A stretch of 8,378 bases of DNA from Spirochaeta sp. (GCA_027859055.1 JAQIBO010000243.1:1-8378); one strand, 5' to 3'; positions 1-6,741 are shown, numbered from the stretch's first letter. Notes: generated from the letters alone by a model not told the origin. Numbers and translations: made by a program.

Positions 1-55
1 CGATGAAGTCGCCGAACGGCTCATCGGCTTTTTCCGGAGGCGCAAGAACCGATGA
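1..55 (+). CDS. C-terminal end of a probable DUF58-family protein (partial)
   Basis: The only open frame that fits starts at base 2 and gives 17 residues ending in FFRRRKNR before TGA at 53-55. The upstream part lies outside the window. A short basic C-terminus is what I would expect of the DUF58 protein that normally sits between the MoxR ATPase and BatA in Bat operons. The identity therefore comes mostly from position, not from a diagnostic motif. The stop codon overlaps the ATG of the next gene (ATGA at 52-55), so the two are in one operon and probably translationally coupled. Confidence 0.5.
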   Translation, partial: DEVAERLIGFFRRRKNR

Positions 56-948
56 ACCTCCGCGCCGCCGTTGCAGGAATCCTCCTCTCATCCCTTGCTC
101 TGATCGTGCTGCCGACACCTGTCCCGGCCCAGATCGTCTCACAGGTCGTGTTTCTTCCGCAGACCTATTACATCGGTGATCGCGTCGAGGCGCGGGTGGT
201 CCTTCGCGATGTGAGCGTGGAGGAGATCACAATACCGGACCAGCTTCCGACAACCCCGGCGGTCACGATCGACTCGGTGTCCACGGTACAACGGGCGGAC
301 GGCGTTGAGGTTCGGTTCGTGTTTCAGCCGTTCTTCACCGGCACCCGGGAACTTCCGCCGATAGACCTTGACGGAGTAACCGTTTCGGGGGTCAGCGCAT
401 TTGTCACCAGCGTCGCCGGGCCGGGGGAAGAGCTCGAACTGGTATCGGTTCGGGACCAGCTCATTCTGCCGGGCACACAGTTACAACTTGCGTTTGCAAT
501 GGCCGCACTTATCGGCGTTCCGACAGTTGTTATCGTCGCCGGTGGATGGGGGCGACGGCGACTGAGCGGCATACGCCGCTGGTATCGCGAGAATCGGCCG
601 TATCGAACCTTCCTCAGATCACAAAAATTGCTGGCGACCGAGATGCCCGGTCTCGATGGAAAATCGTTTTACATTCGGCTTCTCGATACGTTCCGGGACT
701 ATCTGGACGGACGCCTTGGAACGCGGGTGCGCTCAGCGACCACCGGCGAAATGGATCACGTGTTGACCCGGGCCCACGTTGATGAAGAACTGCGAACGCG
801 GATCGTGGAGCTGTTCCGGTTTGGCGATCTGGTGAAATTTGCCCGGCAACGGGTCACCCTTGAACAGCGGACCGTACATGTCACGGAGGTTCGCGCTGTC
901 GTTGACGCGCTGCAGCGCCATAAACCGGATGGAGAGAGCGCTTCGTGA
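52..948 (+). CDS. Membrane-anchored mini-BatD-like protein of the Bat operon
   Basis: The 298-residue product has a clear signal peptide (residues 1-26, hydrophobic core 7-20, likely cleavage at VPA-Q). A beta-rich extracytoplasmic region follows (about 28-135), with phrases typical of BatD-type domains: YYIGDRVEARV near the start and PFFTGTRELPPI further on. One transmembrane helix (about 144-166) leads to a basic, mainly helical cytoplasmic domain of about 130 residues. The layout resembles one BatD module plus a DUF4381-like tail; I do not recognise a named gene. ATG at 52 is chosen because GGAGG lies at 36-40 and the codon overlaps the preceding stop; the far end overlaps batA by four bases. 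The protein probably works at the membrane with BatA, BatB and BatD. Its exact role is unknown. Confidence 0.75.
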   Translation: MNLRAAVAGILLSSLALIVLPTPVPAQIVSQVVFLPQTYYIGDRVEARVVLRDVSVEEITIPDQLPTTPAVTIDSVSTVQRADGVEVRFVFQPFFTGTRELPPIDLDGVTVSGVSAFVTSVAGPGEELELVSVRDQLILPGTQLQLAFAMAALIGVPTVVIVAGGWGRRRLSGIRRWYRENRPYRTFLRSQKLLATEMPGLDGKSFYIRLLDTFRDYLDGRLGTRVRSATTGEMDHVLTRAHVDEELRTRIVELFRFGDLVKFARQRVTLEQRTVHVTEVRAVVDALQRHKPDGESAS

Positions 949-1949
949 CGTGGATTCTGGAACGACCGGTATACCTGCTTCTCCTGACGTTTATTCCGGT
1001 TGGGATTTACCTTCGCCACATCTGGCCCCGTCGCGGAGGCCGCGTTCGGTTTCCCTTTTCGGTGTGGAACGGCGAGCGATTTCGCGCTCCGATAACGGTA
1101 CGACGGATTCTGGTGCGACTGGGCGCGCTGCTCTTCTGGAGCGCATGGGTGCTTTTGATTATCGCCCTGGCCGGACCGACACGGACCGAACGTGAGCGAA
1201 TCTACCTCAGTCGCGGCGCCGACATCATGCTCGTTCTTGACCAGTCCGCAAGCATGGCGGCGCAGGATTTTCAGCCGGTCAACCGGTTTGAGACCGCCCG
1301 TGCGGTGATCGAGCGGTTTGTCACGCGGCGCGTCAACGATCACGTCGGGCTGGTAGGTTTCAGTGCCGAGGCGGCGTTACGCGTTCCGCCGACCCGCAAC
1401 TACGAACATCTGGTGGCGTCCCTGAACGAAATGACCCTGATGGAACTTGGCGACGGCACCGCCATCGGGATGGGCCTCGCCCTCGCCACACTGCATCTCC
1501 AGGGAAGCGAGGCGCAGAAACAGGCGATCGTTCTGCTCACCGACGGCGTCAATAACGCCGGCGAAATTTCGCCGGAAGCCGCCGCGGAGGTCGCCGGCCG
1601 CCAGGGGGTTCGGATCTACGCGATCGGCGTGGGCAGTGGCCAGGAGGCGCCGATAGAGGTTCGCGATCCCGAGGATGGCCAGTTGTACCGCGGAACCGTT
1701 CAGGACAGTTATGATGAGGAGACGCTGCGGCGAATCGCCGAGCTTTCCGGCGGTACCTATTATTCCGCCGGAAGTTCCGGAACGCTGGAGGCGATTTTTA
1801 ACGCGATCGGAACGGCGGAAGACACCGAACGACGGGTCCGCGTTCAGGTGCGCCGGTATCCGCAACACCGCAGACTGATTCTGCTGGCGTTCGTCTTCCT
1901 GGGGGCGGACCTCTTTCTGCGCCGGATACTGGGAGGGTACGCACCGTGA
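945..1949 (+). CDS. batA: BatA, membrane-anchored von Willebrand factor A protein
   Basis: The 334-residue protein starts at a GTG that overlaps the previous stop (GTGA, 945-948), with GGAGAGAG at 931-938 as ribosome binding site. Two N-terminal transmembrane helices (about 8-24 and 54-77) precede a VWA domain (about 90-290), and a third helix (about 310-325) closes the protein. The metal-ion-dependent adhesion site is complete: D99-x-S101-x-S103 (DQSAS), T172 in GDGTAIG and D200 in LLTDG. The VWA domain should therefore bind a divalent metal and a protein ligand. Length and helix layout fit BatA. BatA/BatB proteins are thought to cooperate with the MoxR AAA+ ATPase. The aerotolerance role was proposed in Bacteroides, and as I recall Leptospira bat mutants showed no clear oxidative-stress phenotype, so function here is open. 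Confidence 0.9.
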   Translation: MTWILERPVYLLLLTFIPVGIYLRHIWPRRGGRVRFPFSVWNGERFRAPITVRRILVRLGALLFWSAWVLLIIALAGPTRTERERIYLSRGADIMLVLDQSASMAAQDFQPVNRFETARAVIERFVTRRVNDHVGLVGFSAEAALRVPPTRNYEHLVASLNEMTLMELGDGTAIGMGLALATLHLQGSEAQKQAIVLLTDGVNNAGEISPEAAAEVAGRQGVRIYAIGVGSGQEAPIEVRDPEDGQLYRGTVQDSYDEETLRRIAELSGGTYYSAGSSGTLEAIFNAIGTAEDTERRVRVQVRRYPQHRRLILLAFVFLGADLFLRRILGGYAP

Positions 1950-2944
1950 CATTCGGGTATCCCGAAACGCTGTGGTACCTCACCGCACTTCCGCCGGTTG
2001 GGATCGTGTTGATCCTGGTGGTACGCCGGAGTCTCAGAACGATTCAACGCTTCACCGGGGACTACCAGCGCAAGGACGTGGTTGCCACCCATGTAGTGCG
2101 GTATTTCATCCTGTCGGTGCTCTTCACCGGGACGTTTGTTGCGCTGATCTTTGCCCTCGCAGAACCCTCCTGGGGCGACCGGATGGTTGAGGATGAACGG
2201 CGCGGCGTGGAAATCGCCTTCGTTATCGACGTCTCCAACAGCATGCGCGCCGAAGATGTCGATCCCTCGCGGCTTGCCCGAGCGCGCAGCGTGGCCCGAA
2301 CCGTCGCCGGCCGTATTCCCGATTCACGAACAGCGGTGGTGATCTTTAAAGGGGCCGCCACGGTGCTGGTCCCGATGACCGAGGACCAGGTCTCCTTTGA
2401 CCTTGCGATGAGCAATCTCTCGGGGGCGCTGATTACCACGGCCGGCACCAATTTGCGCGACGGCCTCTCCGCCGCGCTTGACCAGTTCCCCGCCGGATCG
2501 CCACGGCATCGGCTTATCGTGCTGTTTACCGACGGAGAAGAATTGCAGGAATCTGTCGACGGCCTGGCCGACCGAATACGCACCGCGGAGATCCCGATTC
2601 TTGTGGTACAGACCGGGACTGCCGGTGGTGCCACCATCCCCGTTTCAAGTGGAGATGTGATCCGCGACAGCGATGGGAACCCGGTTATTGCCGGGGTGGA
2701 TGAGGCGGTGCTCCGCCGCATCGCCGACCTCAGCAATGGAGCTCTCTACCGAATTTCAGATTCCGGCGTTACCCAGGCACTGTACGACGACATTCGCCGG
2801 TACAGTGGTGACGATGCGGAGGTTCTCTTCCGGCGCAGCGGGGAAAGCCGATACCATCTGTTCGTGTTGCTTGCCCTGATCTTTCTATGCGGGTCGGTTG
2901 TCGTTCAATCGGTGCCGTGGGGCCGCCAGAGAGGTGTGGAATGA
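1946..2944 (+). CDS. batB: BatB, membrane-anchored von Willebrand factor A protein
   Basis: This 332-residue paralogue of the preceding BatA has the same plan: transmembrane helices at about 10-26 and 50-72, a VWA domain (about 90-285) and a C-terminal helix (about 303-322). All MIDAS residues are present: D95-x-S97-x-S99 (DVSNS), T168 in AGTNL and D196 in LFTDG. The stretch VVIFKGAA after the first helix of the VWA fold is typical of the family. The start is GTG at 1946, overlapping the batA stop (GTGA), with GGGAGGG at 1931-1937. BatA and BatB are usually encoded side by side and presumably form a membrane complex. Order (second VWA gene, before the TPR gene) and length support the BatB call over a second BatA. 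Confidence 0.9.
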   Translation: MTFGYPETLWYLTALPPVGIVLILVVRRSLRTIQRFTGDYQRKDVVATHVVRYFILSVLFTGTFVALIFALAEPSWGDRMVEDERRGVEIAFVIDVSNSMRAEDVDPSRLARARSVARTVAGRIPDSRTAVVIFKGAATVLVPMTEDQVSFDLAMSNLSGALITTAGTNLRDGLSAALDQFPAGSPRHRLIVLFTDGEELQESVDGLADRIRTAEIPILVVQTGTAGGATIPVSSGDVIRDSDGNPVIAGVDEAVLRRIADLSNGALYRISDSGVTQALYDDIRRYSGDDAEVLFRRSGESRYHLFVLLALIFLCGSVVVQSVPWGRQRGVE

Positions 2945-3555
2945 CAAAACGAAGATCCGCGGTCACCGGCGGCGTCATGCTGCTTTTGGCCTTGTTGCTT
3001 CTCTCATCGTGTTCCCAGGAATGGCCGCACGCCCGGGTGGTGCGGGGAAACTACAACGTCAGCCGCGGCGAATACCAGCGCGCAATCGTCGACTACCTTC
3101 GGGCGCGGGAAGAACAGCAGTACGAACCGTGGATCGCGTATAACCTCGGAAACGTCTATCACTTTCTCGGTGAGGCCGACGCCGCTCTGGATCAGTGGGA
3201 TATCGCACAGCAGACCGATGTGGCGGATCTGCAATTCGGAGCCGGGTTCAACCGCGGGGTATATCTCTTCGAGCAGGGACGGTATGCGGAGGCGTTACCG
3301 CAGTTTCGCTTTGCCCTGCGCATCGACCCGACAAGTGTGGCAGCAAAGCGGAACTACGAACTCACCTTGACGCGTATGAACTCCGGAAGCGGCCTGTCCG
3401 GAGATGCCCAGAGTGCGGAGCAGGGGGAAACGCAGGAAGCGGACACGCCCGAATCGACTGCTACCCGGATGCTCGACTACATTCGCAGAAAAGAGGAGCA
3501 ACAGTGGCGGGCAAATGCGGAGCGGGAACTGACTCCGGAGGAGCAGGACTGGTGA
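2941..3555 (+). CDS. batC: BatC-type TPR lipoprotein
   Basis: The ATG at 2941 overlaps the batB stop (ATGA) and has a GAGAGG-like ribosome binding site just upstream. It is preferred to the in-frame ATG at 2887, which lies inside batB and would bury the signal sequence. The 204-residue product starts with a basic stretch and a hydrophobic core ending in a lipobox (LSSC, Cys24), so it should be a lipoprotein. Residues about 32-135 hold three TPR-like helical hairpins (for example IAYNLGNVYHFLGEADAAL, then FNRGVYLFEQGRYAEAL). After a polar linker the C-terminus is charged (LDYIRRKEEQQW), a feature I associate with BatC-like proteins. TPR repeats bind partner proteins, so it is probably a scaffold for the VWA proteins on the outer face of the membrane. 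Confidence 0.82.
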   Translation: MTKRRSAVTGGVMLLLALLLLSSCSQEWPHARVVRGNYNVSRGEYQRAIVDYLRAREEQQYEPWIAYNLGNVYHFLGEADAALDQWDIAQQTDVADLQFGAGFNRGVYLFEQGRYAEALPQFRFALRIDPTSVAAKRNYELTLTRMNSGSGLSGDAQSAEQGETQEADTPESTATRMLDYIRRKEEQQWRANAERELTPEEQDW

Positions 3556-5615
3556 CCTACACGCTACGCCGCCGTCGGGCGGTGCGATTCGGCGCCCTCG
3601 CCGGGGTATTTCTGTTCTTTGGTGTTACCGGCATCACCCACGAGGCGGGTGCCCAGAGTCCTGACGACGTCGTGGCGCCACTTCTGGTACTGGACGGGCC
3701 GGTGACGACGGTAACACCGGGAGAGGCGGCGGAGCTGCGGATCCGGGTTGACGACACAGACAGCGCCGACGTACGCGTCTTTTTTCCCGATTTTCCCGCT
3801 GGAATCTCTCCTGCCGGCAACCCGACGCTCCTCTCCCGGGGACGTGGAGCCATCGAGGTGCGGATCGGATTGACCGCCGATGAGCCCGGCCGGTACGTTG
3901 TGGAGGGTATTCTCGTCGCAACCGCGGCCGGGCTTCGGGAGATAGAGCCGGTGCTGATTGAGATTGCATCCTCATCGGGAGAGACGGTACCGGTCAGGGC
4001 TCGCTGGCGGGTCCTTGCGGAGCAGTTTTACCAATCCCGGAGCGTGCCGGTGATTCTGGAAGTGATCGGGGCGGTGGACTACCTCTTTCCCGACGATATC
4101 ACCTATCGCGCGCCGGAGACCGGCCTGTTCGAAGAGGTCAGCGGCATCGGTGAAGTCTCAACTCGCGAGATCGGGGAGGTGACCGTATACGACATCCCCG
4201 TTGCGGCGTTTTTGTTCACACCGGCAACATCCGGTGAGGTCCGCCTCCCGGAGGCGTCGGTTCGCACCGGCGACGCCGTGGCAACCGCGCGCGCCCAGGT
4301 TCTGAACGTTACCCCGATCCCCGATGCCGCAGGTGCGTCCAACGCGGTGGGTACGTTTGAAATCGTTTCCCGCGTGGACACTACGGAAGTAAACCGTGAC
4401 GCCGACGCCACGGTTGATCTGGAGATAGAAATAACCGGAACCGGAAATCTTCCGGTCGTCGCGTTCCCGGATATCGACGCGCCGGGGTTTGAGGAGATCG
4501 ACCGGGCGGAGCGCGTCTCTACCGAGCCGGATCAAACCGGTCTTGACGGGTACCGCGGAGTGCGCCGGCGTACGATCCGCCTTGAATATGTCGGAGCCGG
4601 TGAAGAGAATGCGGAGACCACCGTGATCACCGTTGGCGGGTACGTCTATTTTGATCCCGCCGCCGCCCGAACAGTCCGTATTCCGCCCCAACGGCATGAA
4701 ATTGTCGTGCGCGGTGGCGCGACACCCGTTGATGCGGCTCCCACCGTACCGGAATTCCCCCTTCTGACGGTGGAAGAACTGAGCGCGACGTCGTGGTATC
4801 GCCTGGCTGAGCTTCCCTGGGTGCTTTACCTCTTTCTTCTGGGGCCGATAATCCTTGGCGCCAGCGCACTGTGGTCGGTTCGACGGCGTCCGCCGTCACG
4901 ACGGACCGGCGCGGTGGCGATGGTTATCACAATCGTGCCGCTCCTTCTCGGTCTGACCCTCGCTCCCTCACTCAACGTTGAACGAATCCGGACCGCGGAG
5001 CGTCTGATGGAAGAAGGCCGCCCCGCGGTGGCCGGTGTCATGTACGACCTGGAGATAGCCGACAATCCGTGGCACGCCGGTTTGCACTACAACCGCGGTG
5101 TTCTTTCACTGCGCCTCGATCGTCCGGTGGTCGCCACCTATCACCTGCGGCGGGCGGTGCGACTGGCGCCGCAACGAGCTCAGTTCCGGGACGCTCTTGC
5201 CGCCTCGTCGGACTATTTCGCGTTGGAGGATCAGGTGCCGATTCCGCGCTATCCGCGCCCGGATTACCTCGTTCTCGCACTTATCGTCCTGTGGACGGCG
5301 TTCTGGGGCGTCCTCTCGGCGCGGCGTCGCCTGCGGAACACCCTCAGTCTTGTCGGGATCGGAATGCTCATCGTACTGGTGATCGGGACGCTCGGCTGGT
5401 CCTGGAGTGTGGATCGGCGTGAAGACGGCGTTGTCCGGCGGCCGGTACACGTCCGACGTATTCCCGACGAAAGCGCCGTTCCGTGGATCGGCCTGTCAAC
5501 GGCTCAGGCGGTGGAGATCGAGTTGCAGTACGAATCGTTTTATCTGGTCCGCACTCAGGCGGGAATGACCGGGTGGGTGCCGCGTGCGGCGGTGTGGACC
5601 GACACCGATGGGTAA
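3552..5615 (+). CDS. batD: BatD with C-terminal BatE-like TPR and SH3 parts
   Basis: The 687-residue protein starts at GTG 3552, which overlaps the batC stop (GTGA) and lies 8 bases after GGAGGAG. Residues 1-34 are a signal peptide (RRRR, hydrophobic core, AGA-Q). Residues about 36-420 form repeated beta-sandwich domains of the BatD "oxygen tolerance" type. Transmembrane helices follow at about 423-440 and 454-472, then a TPR-like region (about 478-555, with HAGLHYNRGVLSLR), two more helices (about 572-590 and 598-618) and an SH3-like tail (about 631-683, with GMTGWVP). In Bacteroides-type operons TPR plus SH3 is the layout of a separate protein, BatE, so this looks like a BatD-BatE fusion. 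The fold assignments are by eye. The longer open frame upstream of 3552 overlaps batC and is not coding. Confidence 0.85.
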   Translation: MTYTLRRRRAVRFGALAGVFLFFGVTGITHEAGAQSPDDVVAPLLVLDGPVTTVTPGEAAELRIRVDDTDSADVRVFFPDFPAGISPAGNPTLLSRGRGAIEVRIGLTADEPGRYVVEGILVATAAGLREIEPVLIEIASSSGETVPVRARWRVLAEQFYQSRSVPVILEVIGAVDYLFPDDITYRAPETGLFEEVSGIGEVSTREIGEVTVYDIPVAAFLFTPATSGEVRLPEASVRTGDAVATARAQVLNVTPIPDAAGASNAVGTFEIVSRVDTTEVNRDADATVDLEIEITGTGNLPVVAFPDIDAPGFEEIDRAERVSTEPDQTGLDGYRGVRRRTIRLEYVGAGEENAETTVITVGGYVYFDPAAARTVRIPPQRHEIVVRGGATPVDAAPTVPEFPLLTVEELSATSWYRLAELPWVLYLFLLGPIILGASALWSVRRRPPSRRTGAVAMVITIVPLLLGLTLAPSLNVERIRTAERLMEEGRPAVAGVMYDLEIADNPWHAGLHYNRGVLSLRLDRPVVATYHLRRAVRLAPQRAQFRDALAASSDYFALEDQVPIPRYPRPDYLVLALIVLWTAFWGVLSARRRLRNTLSLVGIGMLIVLVIGTLGWSWSVDRREDGVVRRPVHVRRIPDESAVPWIGLSTAQAVEIELQYESFYLVRTQAGMTGWVPRAAVWTDTDG

Positions 5616-6000
5616 TCCGATGAACAATCCGATGGAAGAGTATCTGCGGCGCTACCCGCCCCCGTCACAACCGGAGGCAGAGCGTGAATCTGCGCCGGAT
5701 ACCTCTCCCACGCCGGCGGAGCGGCTTCCGGCGGAAGCCACCATAGATTTGCACGGCTGTACCGTTGACGAGGGAAAGACGCGGTTGGAACAGTTCATCA
5801 AAGCCTCGATCCAGGCGGGACGGAGCAAGGTGTTGATCATCCATGGAAAGGGGGTGACGCCGGGTTCCGATTCTCCGCTTCGGCGGATGGTCCGTGACTA
5901 CCTTGAACAGAACCCGTATGTCGGAAAGACCGGAATACCCGGTAACAGAGAGGGTGGACGTGGAGCCACCTGGGCAGTTATCCGTCAGCGTTCACGATAA
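5608..6000 (+). CDS. Smr-domain protein
   Basis: The 130-residue product has a polar, proline-rich N-terminus (about 1-45) followed by a complete Smr domain. The domain carries IDLHG near its start, IHGKG in the middle and GGRGATWAV at the end, the signature of small MutS-related domains. Such domains bind nucleic acid and several are endonucleases; stand-alone versions have been tied to RNA or ribosome processing, so a MutS2 role is not implied. The start is uncertain: ATG codons at 5608, 5620 and 5632 are in frame and none has a good ribosome binding site. The first overlaps the batD stop by eight bases, which suggests coupling to batD. The gene ends inside the 3' end of the convergent infA. 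Confidence 0.85.
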   Translation: MGNPMNNPMEEYLRRYPPPSQPEAERESAPDTSPTPAERLPAEATIDLHGCTVDEGKTRLEQFIKASIQAGRSKVLIIHGKGVTPGSDSPLRRMVRDYLEQNPYVGKTGIPGNREGGRGATWAVIRQRSR

Positions 6001-6203
6001 ATGATACGCCCACGCGTGAGATCGTACGGAGACAACGCAACTTTGACCCGATCGCCGGGAACGATACGGATATAGTGTTTCCTCATTTTGCCGGACAGAT
6101 GCGTCAAAATGACATGACCGTTTTTCAGTTCTACCCGGAACATCGTATTGGGTAACGACTCTTTTACGATACCCTCTACTTCTATCGCCTCTTCTTTTGC
6201 CAC
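5985..6203 (-). CDS. infA: Translation initiation factor IF-1
   Basis: The 72-residue product is an S1-type OB-fold protein that is near-textbook IF-1: LPNTMFRVELKNGHVILTH, then SGKMRKHYIRI and SPYDLTRGRI. IF-1 binds the A site of the 30S subunit during initiation and works with IF-2 and IF-3. Length matches the family (71-72 residues). The start codon is GTG (complement of 6201-6203), not ATG, with a very strong AAGGAGG (complement of 6208-6214) four bases upstream. It has its own promoter facing left (6230-6259). Its 3' end runs 16 bases into the convergent Smr gene, so there is no room for a terminator between the two. Confidence 0.97.
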   Translation of the reverse strand: MAKEEAIEVEGIVKESLPNTMFRVELKNGHVILTHLSGKMRKHYIRIVPGDRVKVALSPYDLTRGRIIYRER

Positions 6204-6206
6204 AAA

Positions 6207-6214
6207 TCCTCCTT
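6207..6214 (-). promoter_or_regulatory. Strong Shine-Dalgarno of infA
   Basis: The complement reads AAGGAGGA, a nearly full match to the anti-Shine-Dalgarno sequence. It sits four bases before the GTG start. It fixes that GTG as the start and may compensate for the weaker initiation codon. Confidence 0.85.
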
Positions 6215-6229
6215 GTGCAGATTAACGCT

Positions 6230-6259
6230 ATGCTATGGTGCAAGTCCGTCACATGTCAA
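6230..6259 (-). promoter_or_regulatory. Predicted sigma-70-type promoter of infA
   Basis: On the minus strand TTGACA (complement of 6254-6259) is followed after 18 bases by TAGCAT (complement of 6230-6235, four of six matches to TATAAT). Transcription would start near 6223 and give a leader of about 20 bases holding only the ribosome binding site. The -35 box is perfect and the -10 box is moderate. Confidence 0.6.
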
Positions 6260-6289
6260 CGTCCGAAAAACGGGCGAAGTACTTGACAT
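6253..6289. repeat. Inverted repeat between two divergent promoters
   Basis: ATGTCAA at 6253-6259 and TTGACAT at 6283-6289 are perfect inverted copies that contain the -35 boxes of the two divergent promoters. Between them, CGTCCG (6260-6265), AAAAA, and CGGGCG (6271-6276) form a second, imperfect palindrome. Both predicted transcripts start outside this segment, so any function would be at the DNA level, such as an operator. The outer repeat may simply reflect two good -35 boxes facing apart. Confidence 0.45.
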
Positions 6290-6310
6290 TTCGGTTTGTT
6301 CCTCTATATT
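6283..6310 (+). promoter_or_regulatory. Predicted sigma-70-type promoter of the DksA-like gene
   Basis: TTGACA (6283-6288) and TATATT (6305-6310) are separated by 16 bases. The -35 box is perfect and the -10 box matches the consensus at five of six positions. Transcription would start near 6317, giving a leader of about 28 bases before the GTG at 6345. Confidence 0.7.
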
Positions 6311-6344
6311 TCATGGGACTTTTCGGCAGAGTGAGGAGGACGTT

Positions 6345-6701
6345 GTGAACGACAAATTTGTGGAGAAGATGAAAGACCGCCTCGAAGAGATGAAAGCCGA
6401 TATTCTGCGCCAGTTGGTCGCCGAGGATGAGGAGTTTCGCTCAATGGCCGGCTCCAGTGATACGAAAGATCTTGTTGACGTAGCAAGCACCGATATTGAC
6501 AAGAAGCTGTTAAGCGCGCTTGGAGCTCAGGAGCTCAAGAAACTCAGGCTGATCGAGTCGGCTCTTGCGCGGATAGATAACGGTAAATACGGGATTTGTC
6601 TGAAAAGCGGGCTGGAGATACCGGAAGAACGTCTCGAGGCGATTCCCTATGCGTTGTATCGCGTTGAATATCAGAACGAACTGGAGCGAAGAAACCGCTG
6701 A
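6345..6701 (+). CDS. DksA/TraR-family regulator with a degenerate zinc finger
   Basis: The GTG at 6345 follows GAGGAGG (6333-6339) by five bases. It is chosen over an in-frame ATG at 6213, which lies upstream of the predicted promoter. The 118-residue product has the DksA plan: a long helical hairpin (about 3-80) with DxxDxA at its tip (D42, D45, A47), the residues that in DksA reach into the RNA polymerase secondary channel. Then comes YGIC, and RLEAIP with the family's C-terminal helix. Of the four zinc cysteines only Cys85 remains; the other positions read S88, R106 and Y109. It probably binds RNA polymerase and adjusts promoters for rRNA and stress genes, without zinc. DksA paralogues lacking the full cysteine set are known, for example DksA2 of Pseudomonas aeruginosa, so loss of zinc need not mean loss of function. 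Confidence 0.85.
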   Translation: MNDKFVEKMKDRLEEMKADILRQLVAEDEEFRSMAGSSDTKDLVDVASTDIDKKLLSALGAQELKKLRLIESALARIDNGKYGICLKSGLEIPEERLEAIPYALYRVEYQNELERRNR

Positions 6702-6741
6702 CGACTAATGATTCCGCGCTGTGCGTCCGATATATACAGTT

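Noticed and set aside
756..1343. Open frame of 195 codons on the minus strand
   Set aside because: It lies opposite the mini-BatD and BatA genes, which have convincing domains. Its product is basic, low in hydrophobic pattern and has no recognisable motif.
3195..3551. N-terminal extension of BatD inside batC
   Set aside because: The extension overlaps the TPR gene fully in another frame. The GTG at 3552 has a good ribosome binding site and exposes a signal peptide.
4158..4697. Open frame of 179 codons on the minus strand
   Set aside because: It is antisense to the BatD beta-domains and reads as compositional shadow of GC-rich coding sequence.
6260..6276. CGTCCG-AAAAA-CGGGCG as a transcription terminator
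   Set aside because: No T-run follows on either strand, and it lies upstream of both predicted transcript starts.
6213..6344. Longer N-terminus for the DksA-like protein
   Set aside because: It would begin upstream of the predicted promoter. GTG 6345 has GAGGAGG at five bases and fits the family length.
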